From contig JAGBWH010000037.1 in NCBI GenBank assembly GCA_017629925.1, positions 1 to 15,872 of the forward strand: a stretch of 15,872 nucleotides of DNA. The letters are read 5' to 3'. The position numbers were made by a program, and so were the translations under genes. Below, piece after piece: positions 1 through 7,110 of this stretch (positions are counted from its first letter, which is position 1; every line of letters starts with the position of its first letter). The notes under the pieces were generated by a model. That model was not told where the DNA came from, searched no databases, and saw nothing but the letters and a program-made list of their open reading frames with translations. Origin of the DNA: Clostridia bacterium. GTDB taxonomy: Bacteria > Bacillota > Clostridia > Oscillospirales > CAG-272.

Positions 1-34
1 AGAAAATATCTCAAAAAAGAACAATATTTCGTTT

Positions 35-52
35 CAAAAGAACATTCTTTTG
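35..52. promoter_or_regulatory. 18-bp palindrome, possible operator
   Basis: CAAAAGAA, a CA centre, then TTCTTTTG form a perfect inverted repeat of two 8-base arms. It sits about 240 bases before the RpiR-type regulator. Sugar-phosphate-responsive RpiR proteins bind as dimers to inverted repeats, so this could be an autoregulatory site. This is inference from position and symmetry only. Confidence 0.3.
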
Positions 53-62
53 TTTCAAACAA

Positions 63-89
63 GAAAATTGTTTTCAGAAAATCATTTTC
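63..89. promoter_or_regulatory. Tandem GAAAA(N)TTTTC palindromes, possible RpiR operators
   Basis: Two short palindromes stand side by side one base apart. GAAAA-TTG-TTTTC spans 63-75 and GAAAAT-C-ATTTTC spans 77-89. Their centres are 14 bases apart. They could be a tandem operator pair for the RpiR regulator encoded downstream. In such AT-rich DNA chance matches are common, so confidence is low. Confidence 0.3.
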
Positions 90-175
90 AAAAGAAGAAA
101 AACACTTTCAAACAACAATATTTTCAAAAAGTAATATTTCAAAAAAGAACAATATTTCCAAGCACCATCAAAAAA

Positions 176-233
176 CCATCCTAAAACCACCAAAAGAACA
201 TCCTAAAACCATCCTAAAACCACCAAAAGAACA
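176..233. repeat. 33-base-period tandem repeat
   Basis: The 25 bases at 176-200 recur exactly at 209-233, a period of 33 bases. The units are built from the submotifs CCATCCTAAAA and CCACCAAAAGAACA. Only A, C, T and a single G occur in each unit. This may be a small satellite or slippage-prone tract upstream of the regulator. Confidence 0.7.
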
Positions 234-237
234 ATCA

Positions 238-256
238 AAAAACGAAAATCGTTTTT
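238..256. promoter_or_regulatory. Small inverted repeat upstream of rpiR-like gene
   Basis: AAAAACGA (238-245), a three-base loop AAA, then TCGTTTTT (249-256) form an 8-bp perfect stem. It could be an operator next to the start of the regulator gene or a weak terminator-like hairpin of an upstream transcript. It lies 39 bases before the start codon. Confidence 0.3.
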
Positions 257-294
257 GACATCTAAAAAAATCTAAAAGAAAGGAGATAAGAGGC

Positions 295-1140
295 ATGAAT
301 AGAACTTTATTGCGGGCGCAATTGCTCTATGGCGAGATGGGTAGCTCTGAAAAGCGCATTGCCGATTATCTCCTTGCTCATGCAGATGCGCCGGAGCCCA
401 TGTCGATTACCGAGCTGGCGCAAAAATGCAACAGTAGCGAAGCCACTATCGTTCGTTTTTCAAGACGACTTGGTTTTTCGGGCTATCAGGAATTTAAAAT
501 CTCTTTGGCGCAAGAAAGCCCCCGTGCTATCGTTTCCCCCACCATTGAGGAAGCGGACGATTGCTTCACCATTTTTGATAAAATCGTAAATGATGCCTAC
601 CTATCCCTTGAGCGCACCAAGAAAACCATTTCCGCCGAGTCGCTGGGCGAAGCCTCCGAGCTGATTTCGGGTGCGAACCGCATCGTGCTGATTGGTCTTG
701 GCTCGTCCGCTTCCGTGGCAGAGGATATGGCAGGGAAGTTGCTCCGTGCAGGTTGTCAAGTGGTGGCGTATAGCGATACGCACATGCAAGCCATTGCCGT
801 TTCTTTTGTAGGGCCCGGCGATGTAGTGGTGGGTATTTCCCATTCGGGCGCATCCAAAGATATTGTGGAGTCTCTCCGTGCCGCTCGTCTCAAAGGCGCA
901 GCTACAATCTGTATCACGGGCACTACCCGTTCACCCATTATGAAGTGCTCGGATGTGGTGCTACTCACCGACACCGAAGAAACCCGACATAGCGCACTAT
1001 CCCTTTCCTCTCACATTGCCAGACAAATGGTAGTGGATGCTATTTGCTATCATGTGGTATCGTCTCGAAGCGGCGGTCTCAAAGAACGGTATGTCACCGA
1101 AAACGCCGGCGAGCTGGCGTCAAAACGCGTGACGGAGTAA
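295..1140 (+). CDS. RpiR-family transcriptional regulator (HTH + SIS domain)
   Basis: 281 residues, the usual length for MurR/RpiR regulators. Residues 1-77 form the HTH_6 domain, with the helix-turn-helix around residues 38-62 (ITELAQKCNSSEATIVRFSR). Residues about 125-255 form a SIS sugar-phosphate-binding domain with the motifs LIGLGSSAS (132-140) and GISHSGAS (180-187). Such proteins sense phosphosugars, so a pathway sugar phosphate (fuculose- or rhamnulose-1-phosphate) is a natural inferred ligand. AAGGAG at 280-285 lies 9 bases before the ATG and fixes the start. The gene is in the same direction as the microcompartment operon and 210 bases ahead of it. It is likely the local regulator. 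Whether it represses or activates cannot be told. Confidence 0.93.
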   Translation: MNRTLLRAQLLYGEMGSSEKRIADYLLAHADAPEPMSITELAQKCNSSEATIVRFSRRLGFSGYQEFKISLAQESPRAIVSPTIEEADDCFTIFDKIVNDAYLSLERTKKTISAESLGEASELISGANRIVLIGLGSSASVAEDMAGKLLRAGCQVVAYSDTHMQAIAVSFVGPGDVVVGISHSGASKDIVESLRAARLKGAATICITGTTRSPIMKCSDVVLLTDTEETRHSALSLSSHIARQMVVDAICYHVVSSRSGGLKERYVTENAGELASKRVTE

Positions 1141-1350
1141 CGGGCGTCAGAACCTTTCTGGCGATATGTTTGATGTGGCAAAGTGAAGTTTGCTTTGAAA
1201 GTGAAATCATCTCGCAGATCGTGAAGTGTTTGCCATGCGCACCCTGAAAGCGAGGCAAAAAGCGGTGTGCTGACGGGGCAATGCAAACCCATATTCTTCT
1301 CTCGTAAAATTGAAAAATAATATATTCTCAAAAAAGAAAAGGAGACGACA
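1141..1350 (+). promoter_or_regulatory. Intergenic region before the metabolic operon; probable promoter region
   Basis: A 210-base gap without a convincing gene. The heptamer TGGCAAA (1176-1182) is matched by its complement TTTGCCA (1229-1235). TGAAAGCGAGGCAA (1245-1258) matches the first half of a CcpA cre site (TGnAAnCG) but not the second half. Weak promoter candidates are CTGACG (1270-1275) with TATTCT (1292-1297) at 16-base spacing, and a TAATAT at 1318-1323 without a good -35. No intrinsic terminator is seen, so read-through from the regulator gene is possible. Confidence 0.35.
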
Positions 1351-2547
1351 ATGAAAATTCTTGTGATTAACGCAGGCTCATCTTCCCTGAAGTATCAAGT
1401 GTTTGATATGGAAAAGGGCGAGATGATTGCCAAAGGTCTTTGCGATAGAATTGGCGTTGACGGCGCTATCTCTCACAAACGTCCCGGCAAAGACACCTAC
1501 AAAAAGGATGTAGAACTTCGCACCCACGACGATGCCATCGCATTGGTGCTCAAGCTACTCACCGATCCTGAACTGGGTGTGCTGACTGACATTTCCGAGA
1601 TTGGCGCTGTGGGACATCGTTTTGCTCACGGCGGTGAAAAACTCACCAAATCCACCATTTTAGGCGAACAAGAGAAAGAATATCTCTATTCCATCGTTGG
1701 CATTAACCCCCTCCATGGCCCTCCTGCCATCAAGGGACTCGAAGCTTGCCAAAAATTGCTTCCTAATGTCAGCCACGTGGGTGTGTTTGACACCTCCTTT
1801 TACAGCCAAATGCCCCCCTCCTCCTATGTGTATCCCATTCCTTATGAATATTATGAAACCTACAAAATCCGCCGTTACGGTTTTCACGGCACCTCTCACC
1901 GCTATGTATCAGGCAAAGCGGCAGAGTATGTAGGAAAAGACATAAAAGAACTGAAAATGATTACCTGCCATTTAGGCAACGGCTCTTCCATTTCCGCCAT
2001 CAAAAATGGCGTGTGCATTGACACTTCCATGGGCTTTACCCCCCAAGAAGGTCTGCCCATGGGCACTCGTTCCGGCTCGATTGATCCCACCGTGGTCACG
2101 TACCTGATGAACGCTTTGGGACTTTCTCCCAAAGAAATGGACGATATCTTAAACCGCAAATCCGGTCTTTTGGGCGTATCGGGTGTGTCCTCCGACTGCC
2201 GTGAGATCATGCAAGCCGATGAAGAGGGCAACCCCCGCGCACATTTGGCGATGGAAATTCTCTACCATTATATTGTCAAAATTATCGGTTCTTATGCCGC
2301 TGAAATGGACGGTCTTGACGTGCTGGTATTTACCGCAGGTATCGGTGAAAACGATGCTGTGGTCAGAGAAAGCGTGTGCAAGCGTTTAGGCTTCCTCGGC
2401 GTGAAAATCGACGAGGATAAGAACCGCACCGCAAAACGCGGAGAGTTCTGCGATATGTCCCTCGAAGGTGCGGCAGTGAAGGCTTTGTGCATTCCCACCG
2501 ACGAAGAATACATGATTGCACTCGACACCTACAACCTTGTGAAATAA
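1351..2547 (+). CDS. ackA: Acetate/propionate kinase
   Basis: 398 residues, full length for acetate kinase of the ASKHA fold. Visible family motifs are VINAGSSSLKYQ at the N-terminus, GHRFAHGG, VFDTSFY, RYGFHGTSHRYV, HLGNGSS, MGFTPQEGLPMGTRSG and FTAGIGEN near the C-terminus. It transfers phosphate from acetyl- or propionyl-phosphate to ADP. Beside PduL and an aldehyde dehydrogenase its likely role is the last ATP-forming step, propionyl-phosphate to propionate, as PduW does in B12-dependent pdu operons. AAAAGGAGAC just before the ATG supports the start. No encapsulation-peptide-like extension is visible at either end, so it probably works in the cytosol. It is the first gene of the metabolic operon, 43 bases before the aldolase gene. 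Confidence 0.95.
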   Translation: MKILVINAGSSSLKYQVFDMEKGEMIAKGLCDRIGVDGAISHKRPGKDTYKKDVELRTHDDAIALVLKLLTDPELGVLTDISEIGAVGHRFAHGGEKLTKSTILGEQEKEYLYSIVGINPLHGPPAIKGLEACQKLLPNVSHVGVFDTSFYSQMPPSSYVYPIPYEYYETYKIRRYGFHGTSHRYVSGKAAEYVGKDIKELKMITCHLGNGSSISAIKNGVCIDTSMGFTPQEGLPMGTRSGSIDPTVVTYLMNALGLSPKEMDDILNRKSGLLGVSGVSSDCREIMQADEEGNPRAHLAMEILYHYIVKIIGSYAAEMDGLDVLVFTAGIGENDAVVRESVCKRLGFLGVKIDEDKNRTAKRGEFCDMSLEGAAVKALCIPTDEEYMIALDTYNLVK

Positions 2548-2590
2548 TTAAAAAAATAAATATTTGTCAAATAAAGAAAGGAACATTACT

Positions 2591-3415
2591 ATGCAGTCAC
2601 CTTACGAAATCAAAAAAGAAATCTGTGAAATGGGTCGCCGTTTGTATGCTGCAGGCTTCGTTGCTGCCAACGACGGTAACATCTCCGTGAAAGTCAGCGA
2701 CAACGAATATTACTGCACCCCCACAGGCGTGTCTAAAGGCTTTATGACGCCCGACATGATCATCAAAATTGATAGCAACGGCAACAAACTGGAAGGCAAA
2801 CTCAATCCCTCCAGCGAAATCAAAATGCACCTTCGTGTGTATCGTGAACGCCCTGACGTAAAAGCAGTTGTTCACGCACATCCCCCTGTGGCTACCGCAT
2901 TTACCGTTGCAGGTGTGCCCCTCAACCAATACATTCTCCCCGAAGCCGTTTTGTCTTTGGGTGATGTACCTACTTGCGACTACGGCACTCCCTCCACCAT
3001 GGAAATTCCCGATAGCCTCATGCCTTATATCCAAACACATGACGCTTTCCTGCTCAAAAACCACGGCGCATTGACCGTTGGTTGCGACCTGAAAAAAGCC
3101 ATGTTTGTCATGGAAGAAGTAGAATTTAACGCCAAGATTTGTATGTATGCTCGTCAACTCGGCGGCGTGGAAGAAATTCCTTGCGAAGAACTTGAAAAAC
3201 TGATGGAACTCCGCAGAAAATTCAATATGCCCGGCAAACATCCCGGTTGCAAGAAATGCTCTAACTTGGGTACCGAAAAATGCCGTTGCAAAGACAATGC
3301 AGGCAAAAGCACTTGCTCTTGCGGTGACCACGGCGGAAAACCCGCTTCTCCGGCACTTGATGGAGATGTTGTGGCGGAAATCACACGGAGAGTGTTGGCT
3401 GCCCTCGGTCAATAA
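2591..3415 (+). CDS. fucA: Class II aldolase (L-fuculose/rhamnulose-1-phosphate aldolase) with C-terminal encapsulation peptide
   Basis: 274 residues from the ATG at 2591; GAAAGGA at 2576-2582 supports this over a TTG upstream at 2564. Residues 1-212 are a zinc class II aldolase of the FucA/AraD family, with a probable catalytic Glu in PSSEIKMH (E76) and metal ligands in HAHPP (H95, H97) and KNHG (H158). It would split a 1-phosphate of a deoxy-ketohexose into DHAP and lactaldehyde. Residues 216-250 form a polar linker with six cysteines (220, 223, 231, 233, 242, 244). Residues 255-274 form an amphipathic helix (VVAEITRRVLAALGQ) typical of encapsulation peptides. Fuculose aldolases of this kind mark GRM5 microcompartments, so it is likely inside the shell. 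Fuculose versus rhamnulose preference cannot be read from the sequence. The linker function is unknown. Confidence 0.9.
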   Translation: MQSPYEIKKEICEMGRRLYAAGFVAANDGNISVKVSDNEYYCTPTGVSKGFMTPDMIIKIDSNGNKLEGKLNPSSEIKMHLRVYRERPDVKAVVHAHPPVATAFTVAGVPLNQYILPEAVLSLGDVPTCDYGTPSTMEIPDSLMPYIQTHDAFLLKNHGALTVGCDLKKAMFVMEEVEFNAKICMYARQLGGVEEIPCEELEKLMELRRKFNMPGKHPGCKKCSNLGTEKCRCKDNAGKSTCSCGDHGGKPASPALDGDVVAEITRRVLAALGQ

Positions 3416-3448
3416 GCTGACACTTTCTAAAAAGAAAGGAATACAACC

Positions 3449-4909
3449 ATGGCAATGAATTGGACTGAAGCCCAAATCAACCAAGTCGTCACCTCCGTGC
3501 TAAACCAATTAGGCCATGCGGGAGATGCCCCCAAAGCAAAAACCTACAATGCAACTTCCTACGAAGGACGTGCGTTTGTGGGGGTATATAGTGATATGAA
3601 GGACGCCATTGCCGCCGCAGAAGCAGGGTATAAAGCCATTCGCTCTATGTCTGTTGCAGAGCGGGAAAAACTGATCACTCGTATTCGCGAGAAAACCAGA
3701 GAAGAAGCGGCAATTATGGCCTATTTGGGCGTAGCCGAAACGAAAATGGGCCGCGTGGATCATAAAACCGCCAAACATATATTGGTGGCAGACAAAACAC
3801 CCGGCACGGAGGACATTACCTCCTATGCCAAAACAGGCGACTTTGGGCTAACTTTAGTCGAGATGGCTCCCTTTGGTGTGGTGGGGGCAATCACCCCTTC
3901 TACCAATCCCTCGGAGACCGTCATTTGCAATAGCATGGGTATGATCGCGGCAGGCAATGGTGTGGTATTCAACCCCCATCCCGGTGCGATTGCCACCTCA
4001 AACTATGCTGTTGACCTTGTCAACCGTGCTTGCTATGAAGCAGGCGGGCCGAAAGTGCTGGTGGCGTCTGTTGAGAAGCCGACACTTGAAACGGCTGATG
4101 TGATGTATAAGCACCCCTCCATTCGACTGCTGGTCTGCACAGGTGGGCCAGGGGGGGTCAAGAGCGTGCTGTCCTCGGGCAAAAAAGCCATCGGGGCAGG
4201 TGCGGGCAATCCCCCTGTCATCGTGGACGACACGGCAGACATTGAAAAAGCAGGCAAGGATATCATCGACGGATGCACCTTTGATAACAACCTGCCTTGC
4301 ATTGCAGAAAAAGAAGTATTTGCATTTGCAAATATCGCAGACCGCCTGATGGCTTCCATGAAGCAAAACGGCGCCTACCAAATCACCTCAGAGCAAGCCG
4401 AGGCGCTGGCGAAGGTGGTGCTGGTGGAAAAAATCAATCCCAAAACAGGCATTGCGCAAAAAACGATAAGCCGTGACGCTGTGGGCAGAGATGCCAAAGT
4501 ATTGCTTGCTAAAATCGGTGTGACGGTGGGCGATGATGTGCGCTGTATCATCTGCGAAACCGACTTTAACCATCCCTTTGTGCAGGAAGAACTAATGATG
4601 CCCATTTTGCCGATTGTGCGCGTCAGAGATATTGACGAGGCGATTGACCTGGCTTGCAAAGCCGAAGGCGGACGCCGTCATACAGCGCATATGCACTCCA
4701 AGAATGTGGATCATCTCTCTCGCTTTGCCAGAGCGGTGGAAACCACCATTTTCGTTAAAAATGCCCCCTCCTATGCCGGCATCGGCTTTGGTGGAGAAGG
4801 ACATACCACCTTTACCATTGCAGGACCTACCGGGGAAGGCATTACCTCTGCAAAATCCTTTACTCGTCTCCGTCGCTGTGTGATGGTAGATAATTTCCGC
4901 ATTATTTAA
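3449..4909 (+). CDS. pduP: CoA-acylating propionaldehyde dehydrogenase with N-terminal encapsulation peptide
   Basis: 486 residues, of the PduP/EutE aldehyde dehydrogenase group. Residues about 4-22 (NWTEAQINQVVTSVLNQLG) form an amphipathic helix like known encapsulation peptides, followed by a linker to about residue 35. The catalytic domain has AITPSTNPSE (148-156), VCTGGPGGVKSV (229-240) and the catalytic Cys in NNLPCIAEKE (C284). It would convert propionaldehyde, NAD+ and CoA to propionyl-CoA and NADH inside the compartment. AAAGAAAGGA at 3431-3440 precedes the ATG at 3449. An in-frame ATG two codons later is a possible alternative start but would hardly change the protein. Its neighbours, an alcohol dehydrogenase and PduL, use its NADH and its acyl-CoA respectively. 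Confidence 0.95.
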   Translation: MAMNWTEAQINQVVTSVLNQLGHAGDAPKAKTYNATSYEGRAFVGVYSDMKDAIAAAEAGYKAIRSMSVAEREKLITRIREKTREEAAIMAYLGVAETKMGRVDHKTAKHILVADKTPGTEDITSYAKTGDFGLTLVEMAPFGVVGAITPSTNPSETVICNSMGMIAAGNGVVFNPHPGAIATSNYAVDLVNRACYEAGGPKVLVASVEKPTLETADVMYKHPSIRLLVCTGGPGGVKSVLSSGKKAIGAGAGNPPVIVDDTADIEKAGKDIIDGCTFDNNLPCIAEKEVFAFANIADRLMASMKQNGAYQITSEQAEALAKVVLVEKINPKTGIAQKTISRDAVGRDAKVLLAKIGVTVGDDVRCIICETDFNHPFVQEELMMPILPIVRVRDIDEAIDLACKAEGGRRHTAHMHSKNVDHLSRFARAVETTIFVKNAPSYAGIGFGGEGHTTFTIAGPTGEGITSAKSFTRLRRCVMVDNFRII

Positions 4910-4925
4910 GAAAGGACAAATAGAG

Positions 4926-6119
4926 ATGGAACTTAGTGCAAAACAAATCGAAAGTATTGTACGTCAAGTGCTTTCCGAAATGCAAGAACAACCTACCTCT
5001 CATGCCGTCCCTGCAACCGCCAAGGTAGCGATGCTGACAGGTCCTAAACACATCGAGGTAAAAGAATATCCCATTCCCGCTTTGCAAGATGATGATATTT
5101 TGGTGAAAGTAGAAGGTTGCGGTGTGTGTGGAACGGACGTGCACGAATGGCGGGCTGATCCATTTGGCATTATGCCCGTTACCCTTGGTCATGAAGGGAC
5201 AGGCGAAATTGTGGCACTGGGCAAAAATGTCAAGTGCGACACCGCAGGCACACCTCTTAAAGTGGGGGACAAAATCGTTACCTCTGTGATCTCTTGCGGA
5301 GAATGTTATGCTTGCCGTATGCAACCTGCTCGCACCAATCTGTGCGACAAACAAGGCGTGTTTGGGCTGATTCCCCATAGCGACGAGCAACCCCTGACAG
5401 GTTGGTTTTCTACCCACCTGCTCATTCGTGGCAAAGGCTCTACCTATTTTAGAGTCAACGAACTTGACTTAGAGGAGAGAATGTTGCTTGAACTTGCCTG
5501 TGTGTGCGTGCATGCTTTTAACAGAGCCAACGCCACAGGCCTGCTCAACTTTAACAGCCGCGTACTCATTCAAGGTCTTGGCCCTGTGGGGCTGATGCAA
5601 CTCGCTGTACTTCGCGCAGCAGGTATCAACCACATTATTGCCATTGACGGCACACCTCGCCGTTTGGAAATGGCAAAACGCTTGGGTGCAAAAACAGTCA
5701 TTAACTTTACTGAAGTGAAAACCTTAGAAGAACGCGTGAGTATGGTCAAAGGTGTGGCAAATGGTGTTGGTGCTGATTTTGCTTTCCAATGCACAGGCGC
5801 ACCTATGGCAGCCAAGGATATTTTCGAATATATCCGTCGTGGCGGTGGGCTGTGTGAAATGGGCTTCTTCGTCAACAATGGTACATACGAAATCAATCCT
5901 CACTTTGCGATGTGTAATAAAGAGATCAACATTATCGGCTCTTGGGATTACAGCGCAGAAGACTATCCCACCACCGTGGCATTCCTGCTCCAAGCCAGAG
6001 AGATGAATATTCCCATCAAAGAACTCATCACTCACCGCTTCCCGCTACACCAGATGAACGAAGCCATGGAAACCAACGTGTCTCAAAAAGGCATCAAGAT
6101 TTGCTATATTGCAGACTGA
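4926..6119 (+). CDS. Zinc-dependent alcohol dehydrogenase (MDR family) with N-terminal encapsulation peptide
   Basis: 397 residues. The first 20 (ELSAKQIESIVRQVLSEMQ) are an amphipathic helix resembling an encapsulation peptide, followed by a Pro/Ala-rich linker to about residue 31. The rest is a medium-chain dehydrogenase. Catalytic zinc ligands lie in GVCGTD (C68) and GHEGTGE (H89, E90). Structural-zinc cysteines are C124, C127, C130 and C140. The Rossmann motif is GLGPVG (217-222), with an Asp in AIDGTPRR that favours NAD. The last structural spacing is nine residues where seven is usual. It probably reduces propionaldehyde to 1-propanol and may also reduce lactaldehyde to 1,2-propanediol, recycling NADH within the compartment. 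It replaces the iron-type PduQ of B12-dependent pdu operons. The gene lies 16 bases after the aldehyde dehydrogenase gene. Confidence 0.92.
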   Translation: MELSAKQIESIVRQVLSEMQEQPTSHAVPATAKVAMLTGPKHIEVKEYPIPALQDDDILVKVEGCGVCGTDVHEWRADPFGIMPVTLGHEGTGEIVALGKNVKCDTAGTPLKVGDKIVTSVISCGECYACRMQPARTNLCDKQGVFGLIPHSDEQPLTGWFSTHLLIRGKGSTYFRVNELDLEERMLLELACVCVHAFNRANATGLLNFNSRVLIQGLGPVGLMQLAVLRAAGINHIIAIDGTPRRLEMAKRLGAKTVINFTEVKTLEERVSMVKGVANGVGADFAFQCTGAPMAAKDIFEYIRRGGGLCEMGFFVNNGTYEINPHFAMCNKEINIIGSWDYSAEDYPTTVAFLLQAREMNIPIKELITHRFPLHQMNEAMETNVSQKGIKICYIAD

Positions 6120-6128
6120 GAGTAAGCT

Positions 6129-6452
6129 ATGGCAAACGCATTAGGTATGATTGAAGTCTATGGGTTTACCACCGCTATTGTGGTGGCAGACAGGGTGGCA
6201 AAATGCGCCGATGTCAAAATCGTAGCCATAGACAAGAACAAGCCCGCCAATGCAGACAAAGTGGAAGTGCCACTTGTGATGATCGTGAAGTTTGAAGGAG
6301 AAGCGGGGGCAGTGGAGAGTGCGCTGGAGGCAGGCGTGGCAGAAGCCAAGCGCCGTAATCTCTATATCACCTCAAAACTCAATGCCGGTTTTTCTCCCGA
6401 GGCGGAATGGTTTGCACATCTATCTGCATTAGGCAAAGATAAATTAAGATAA
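6129..6452 (+). CDS. BMC-H shell protein with divergent pore loop
   Basis: 107 residues, one BMC domain. The start (MANALGMIEVYGFTTAIVVAD) is typical of hexameric shell proteins. The loop that normally carries KIGSG at the central pore is replaced by a longer polar stretch, KNKPANADKVEVP (residues 36-48), about eight residues longer than in its neighbours. The C-terminus (from about residue 75) also differs from the canonical paralogues and ends in a basic tail, GKDKLR. It therefore probably forms hexamers with a different pore or a specialised role. The ATG lies 9 bases after the dehydrogenase stop, preceded only by a weak GAGAG ribosome binding site, so translation is probably coupled and modest. 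It is the first of four BMC-H genes in a row. Confidence 0.88.
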   Translation: MANALGMIEVYGFTTAIVVADRVAKCADVKIVAIDKNKPANADKVEVPLVMIVKFEGEAGAVESALEAGVAEAKRRNLYITSKLNAGFSPEAEWFAHLSALGKDKLR

Positions 6453-6485
6453 TCAAAAAAACATAACATAAAGGAGAACAAAGAA

Positions 6486-6761
6486 ATGAAAGAAGCACTC
6501 GGAATGGTCGAAACCAGAGGTCTTGTGGCTGCTATCGAAGCAGCAGATGCTATGGTAAAGGCAGCAAACGTTGAACTCATCGGAAGCGAAAAAATCGGCT
6601 CCGGTTTGGTCAGCGTGATGGTTCGTGGCGACGTTGGCGCAGTAAAAGCTGCAGTTGAAGCAGGCGGCGCTGCTGCTCAAGCACTCGGCGAAGTGATCGC
6701 TTTGCATGTGATTCCTCGTCCTCATGCTGACGTGGAAAAAATTCTGCCCTCTCTGAAATAA
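6486..6761 (+). CDS. pduA: BMC-H hexameric shell protein, PduA/EutM-like (copy 1)
   Basis: 91 residues, a canonical single BMC domain. It has [19 protein letters not shown] at the N-terminus, the KIGSGLV pore loop (36-42) and the [14 protein letters not shown] helix segment. Such proteins form flat hexamers that tile the shell facets and let the diol pass through a narrow central pore. A strong AAAGGAG (6470-6476) lies 9 bases before the start. It is nearly identical to the gene at 7111-7383: aligned from EALGM onward, six of 89 positions differ. This points to a recent duplication or ongoing gene conversion. With its twin it is probably a main facet protein. Confidence 0.96.
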   Translation: MKEALGMVETRGLVAAIEAADAMVKAANVELIGSEKIGSGLVSVMVRGDVGAVKAAVEAGGAAAQALGEVIALHVIPRPHADVEKILPSLK

Positions 6762-6771
6762 GATAAAAGAG

Positions 6772-7047
6772 ATGGAAAAGGCGATTGCGCTACTGGAGGT
6801 GCAGGCAAATGTGGCTGCCATCGTGGGACTTGATGCCATGGTGAAAGCCGCAGATGTCACCCTCATTCATGTAGAACGACGTCTGGGCGGCAGACTTGTG
6901 ACTGCTGTGGTAGAAGGCGAAGTGTCGGCGGTTCAAGCAGCTGCCGACGCAGGCGCTCTGGCTGCCGCAGAGGTGGGAAGCGTGAAACTTTGCGAAGTGA
7001 TTGCGCGTCCACATCCGGACGTTATGCGGTTTTTGAAAACCGACTAA
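6772..7047 (+). CDS. BMC-H shell protein with RRLGGR pore loop
   Basis: 91 residues, a single BMC domain (MEKAIALLEVQANVAAIVGLD). The pore loop reads RRLGGR (36-41) in place of KIGSG, one residue longer and with three arginines, so the pore would be more positive. The C-terminal half keeps the usual fold (GEVSAVQAAADAG, VIARPHPDV). It starts 10 bases after the previous gene and has no clear Shine-Dalgarno sequence (only AAGATAAAAGAG), which suggests coupled, lower-level translation. It is probably a minor shell component with a different permeability, perhaps for phosphorylated or CoA-bearing molecules. That role is inference. Confidence 0.93.
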   Translation: MEKAIALLEVQANVAAIVGLDAMVKAADVTLIHVERRLGGRLVTAVVEGEVSAVQAAADAGALAAAEVGSVKLCEVIARPHPDVMRFLKTD

Positions 7048-7110
7048 AAAAGATACCCCCGCACACAAAAAACATATAAAAAAACAATATTTTTAAGGAG
7101 GATTTTCCCA

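Larger units (their letters stand above)
12..158. repeat. Pair of identical 19-base direct repeats
   Basis: The 19 bases at 12-30 (CAAAAAAGAACAATATTTC) recur exactly at 140-158. Spacing is 128 bases. They flank the cluster of small palindromes. Function is unknown. Confidence 0.6.
1..294. promoter_or_regulatory. A-rich upstream region with repeats and palindromes
   Basis: No coding sequence is seen in these 294 bases. The plus strand is very rich in A, moderately so in C and T, and has very few G residues. It contains several small perfect inverted repeats (35-52, 63-75, 77-89, 238-256) and two sets of direct repeats (12-30/140-158 and 176-200/209-233). It lies directly before the RpiR-type regulator gene, so it probably carries the promoter and operators for that gene, and perhaps for the whole operon. 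A TTGACA at 255-260 looks like a -35 box, but no matching -10 lies at normal spacing. The true promoter is therefore not assigned. Confidence 0.5.

Noticed and set aside
176..233. Short CRISPR-like array
   Set aside because: There are only two units with a 33-base period and no distinct unique spacers. The between-repeat bases are themselves made of the same submotifs, so it is a simple tandem repeat.
255..283. TTGACA as -35 box of a promoter for the regulator gene
   Set aside because: At 16-18 base spacing the -10 position holds GAAAGG-like sequence that overlaps the ribosome binding site. No usable -10 is present, so the TTGACA is probably chance.
2564..2590. TTG start for the aldolase nine codons upstream
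   Set aside because: GAAAGGA lies properly spaced before the ATG at 2591, and the upstream codons would include the ribosome binding site region itself.
2597..3484. Long open frame of 295 codons on the minus strand
   Set aside because: It lies opposite the well-supported aldolase gene, has no ribosome binding site or recognisable family, and its composition (many Phe, His, Cys) is typical of an antisense shadow.
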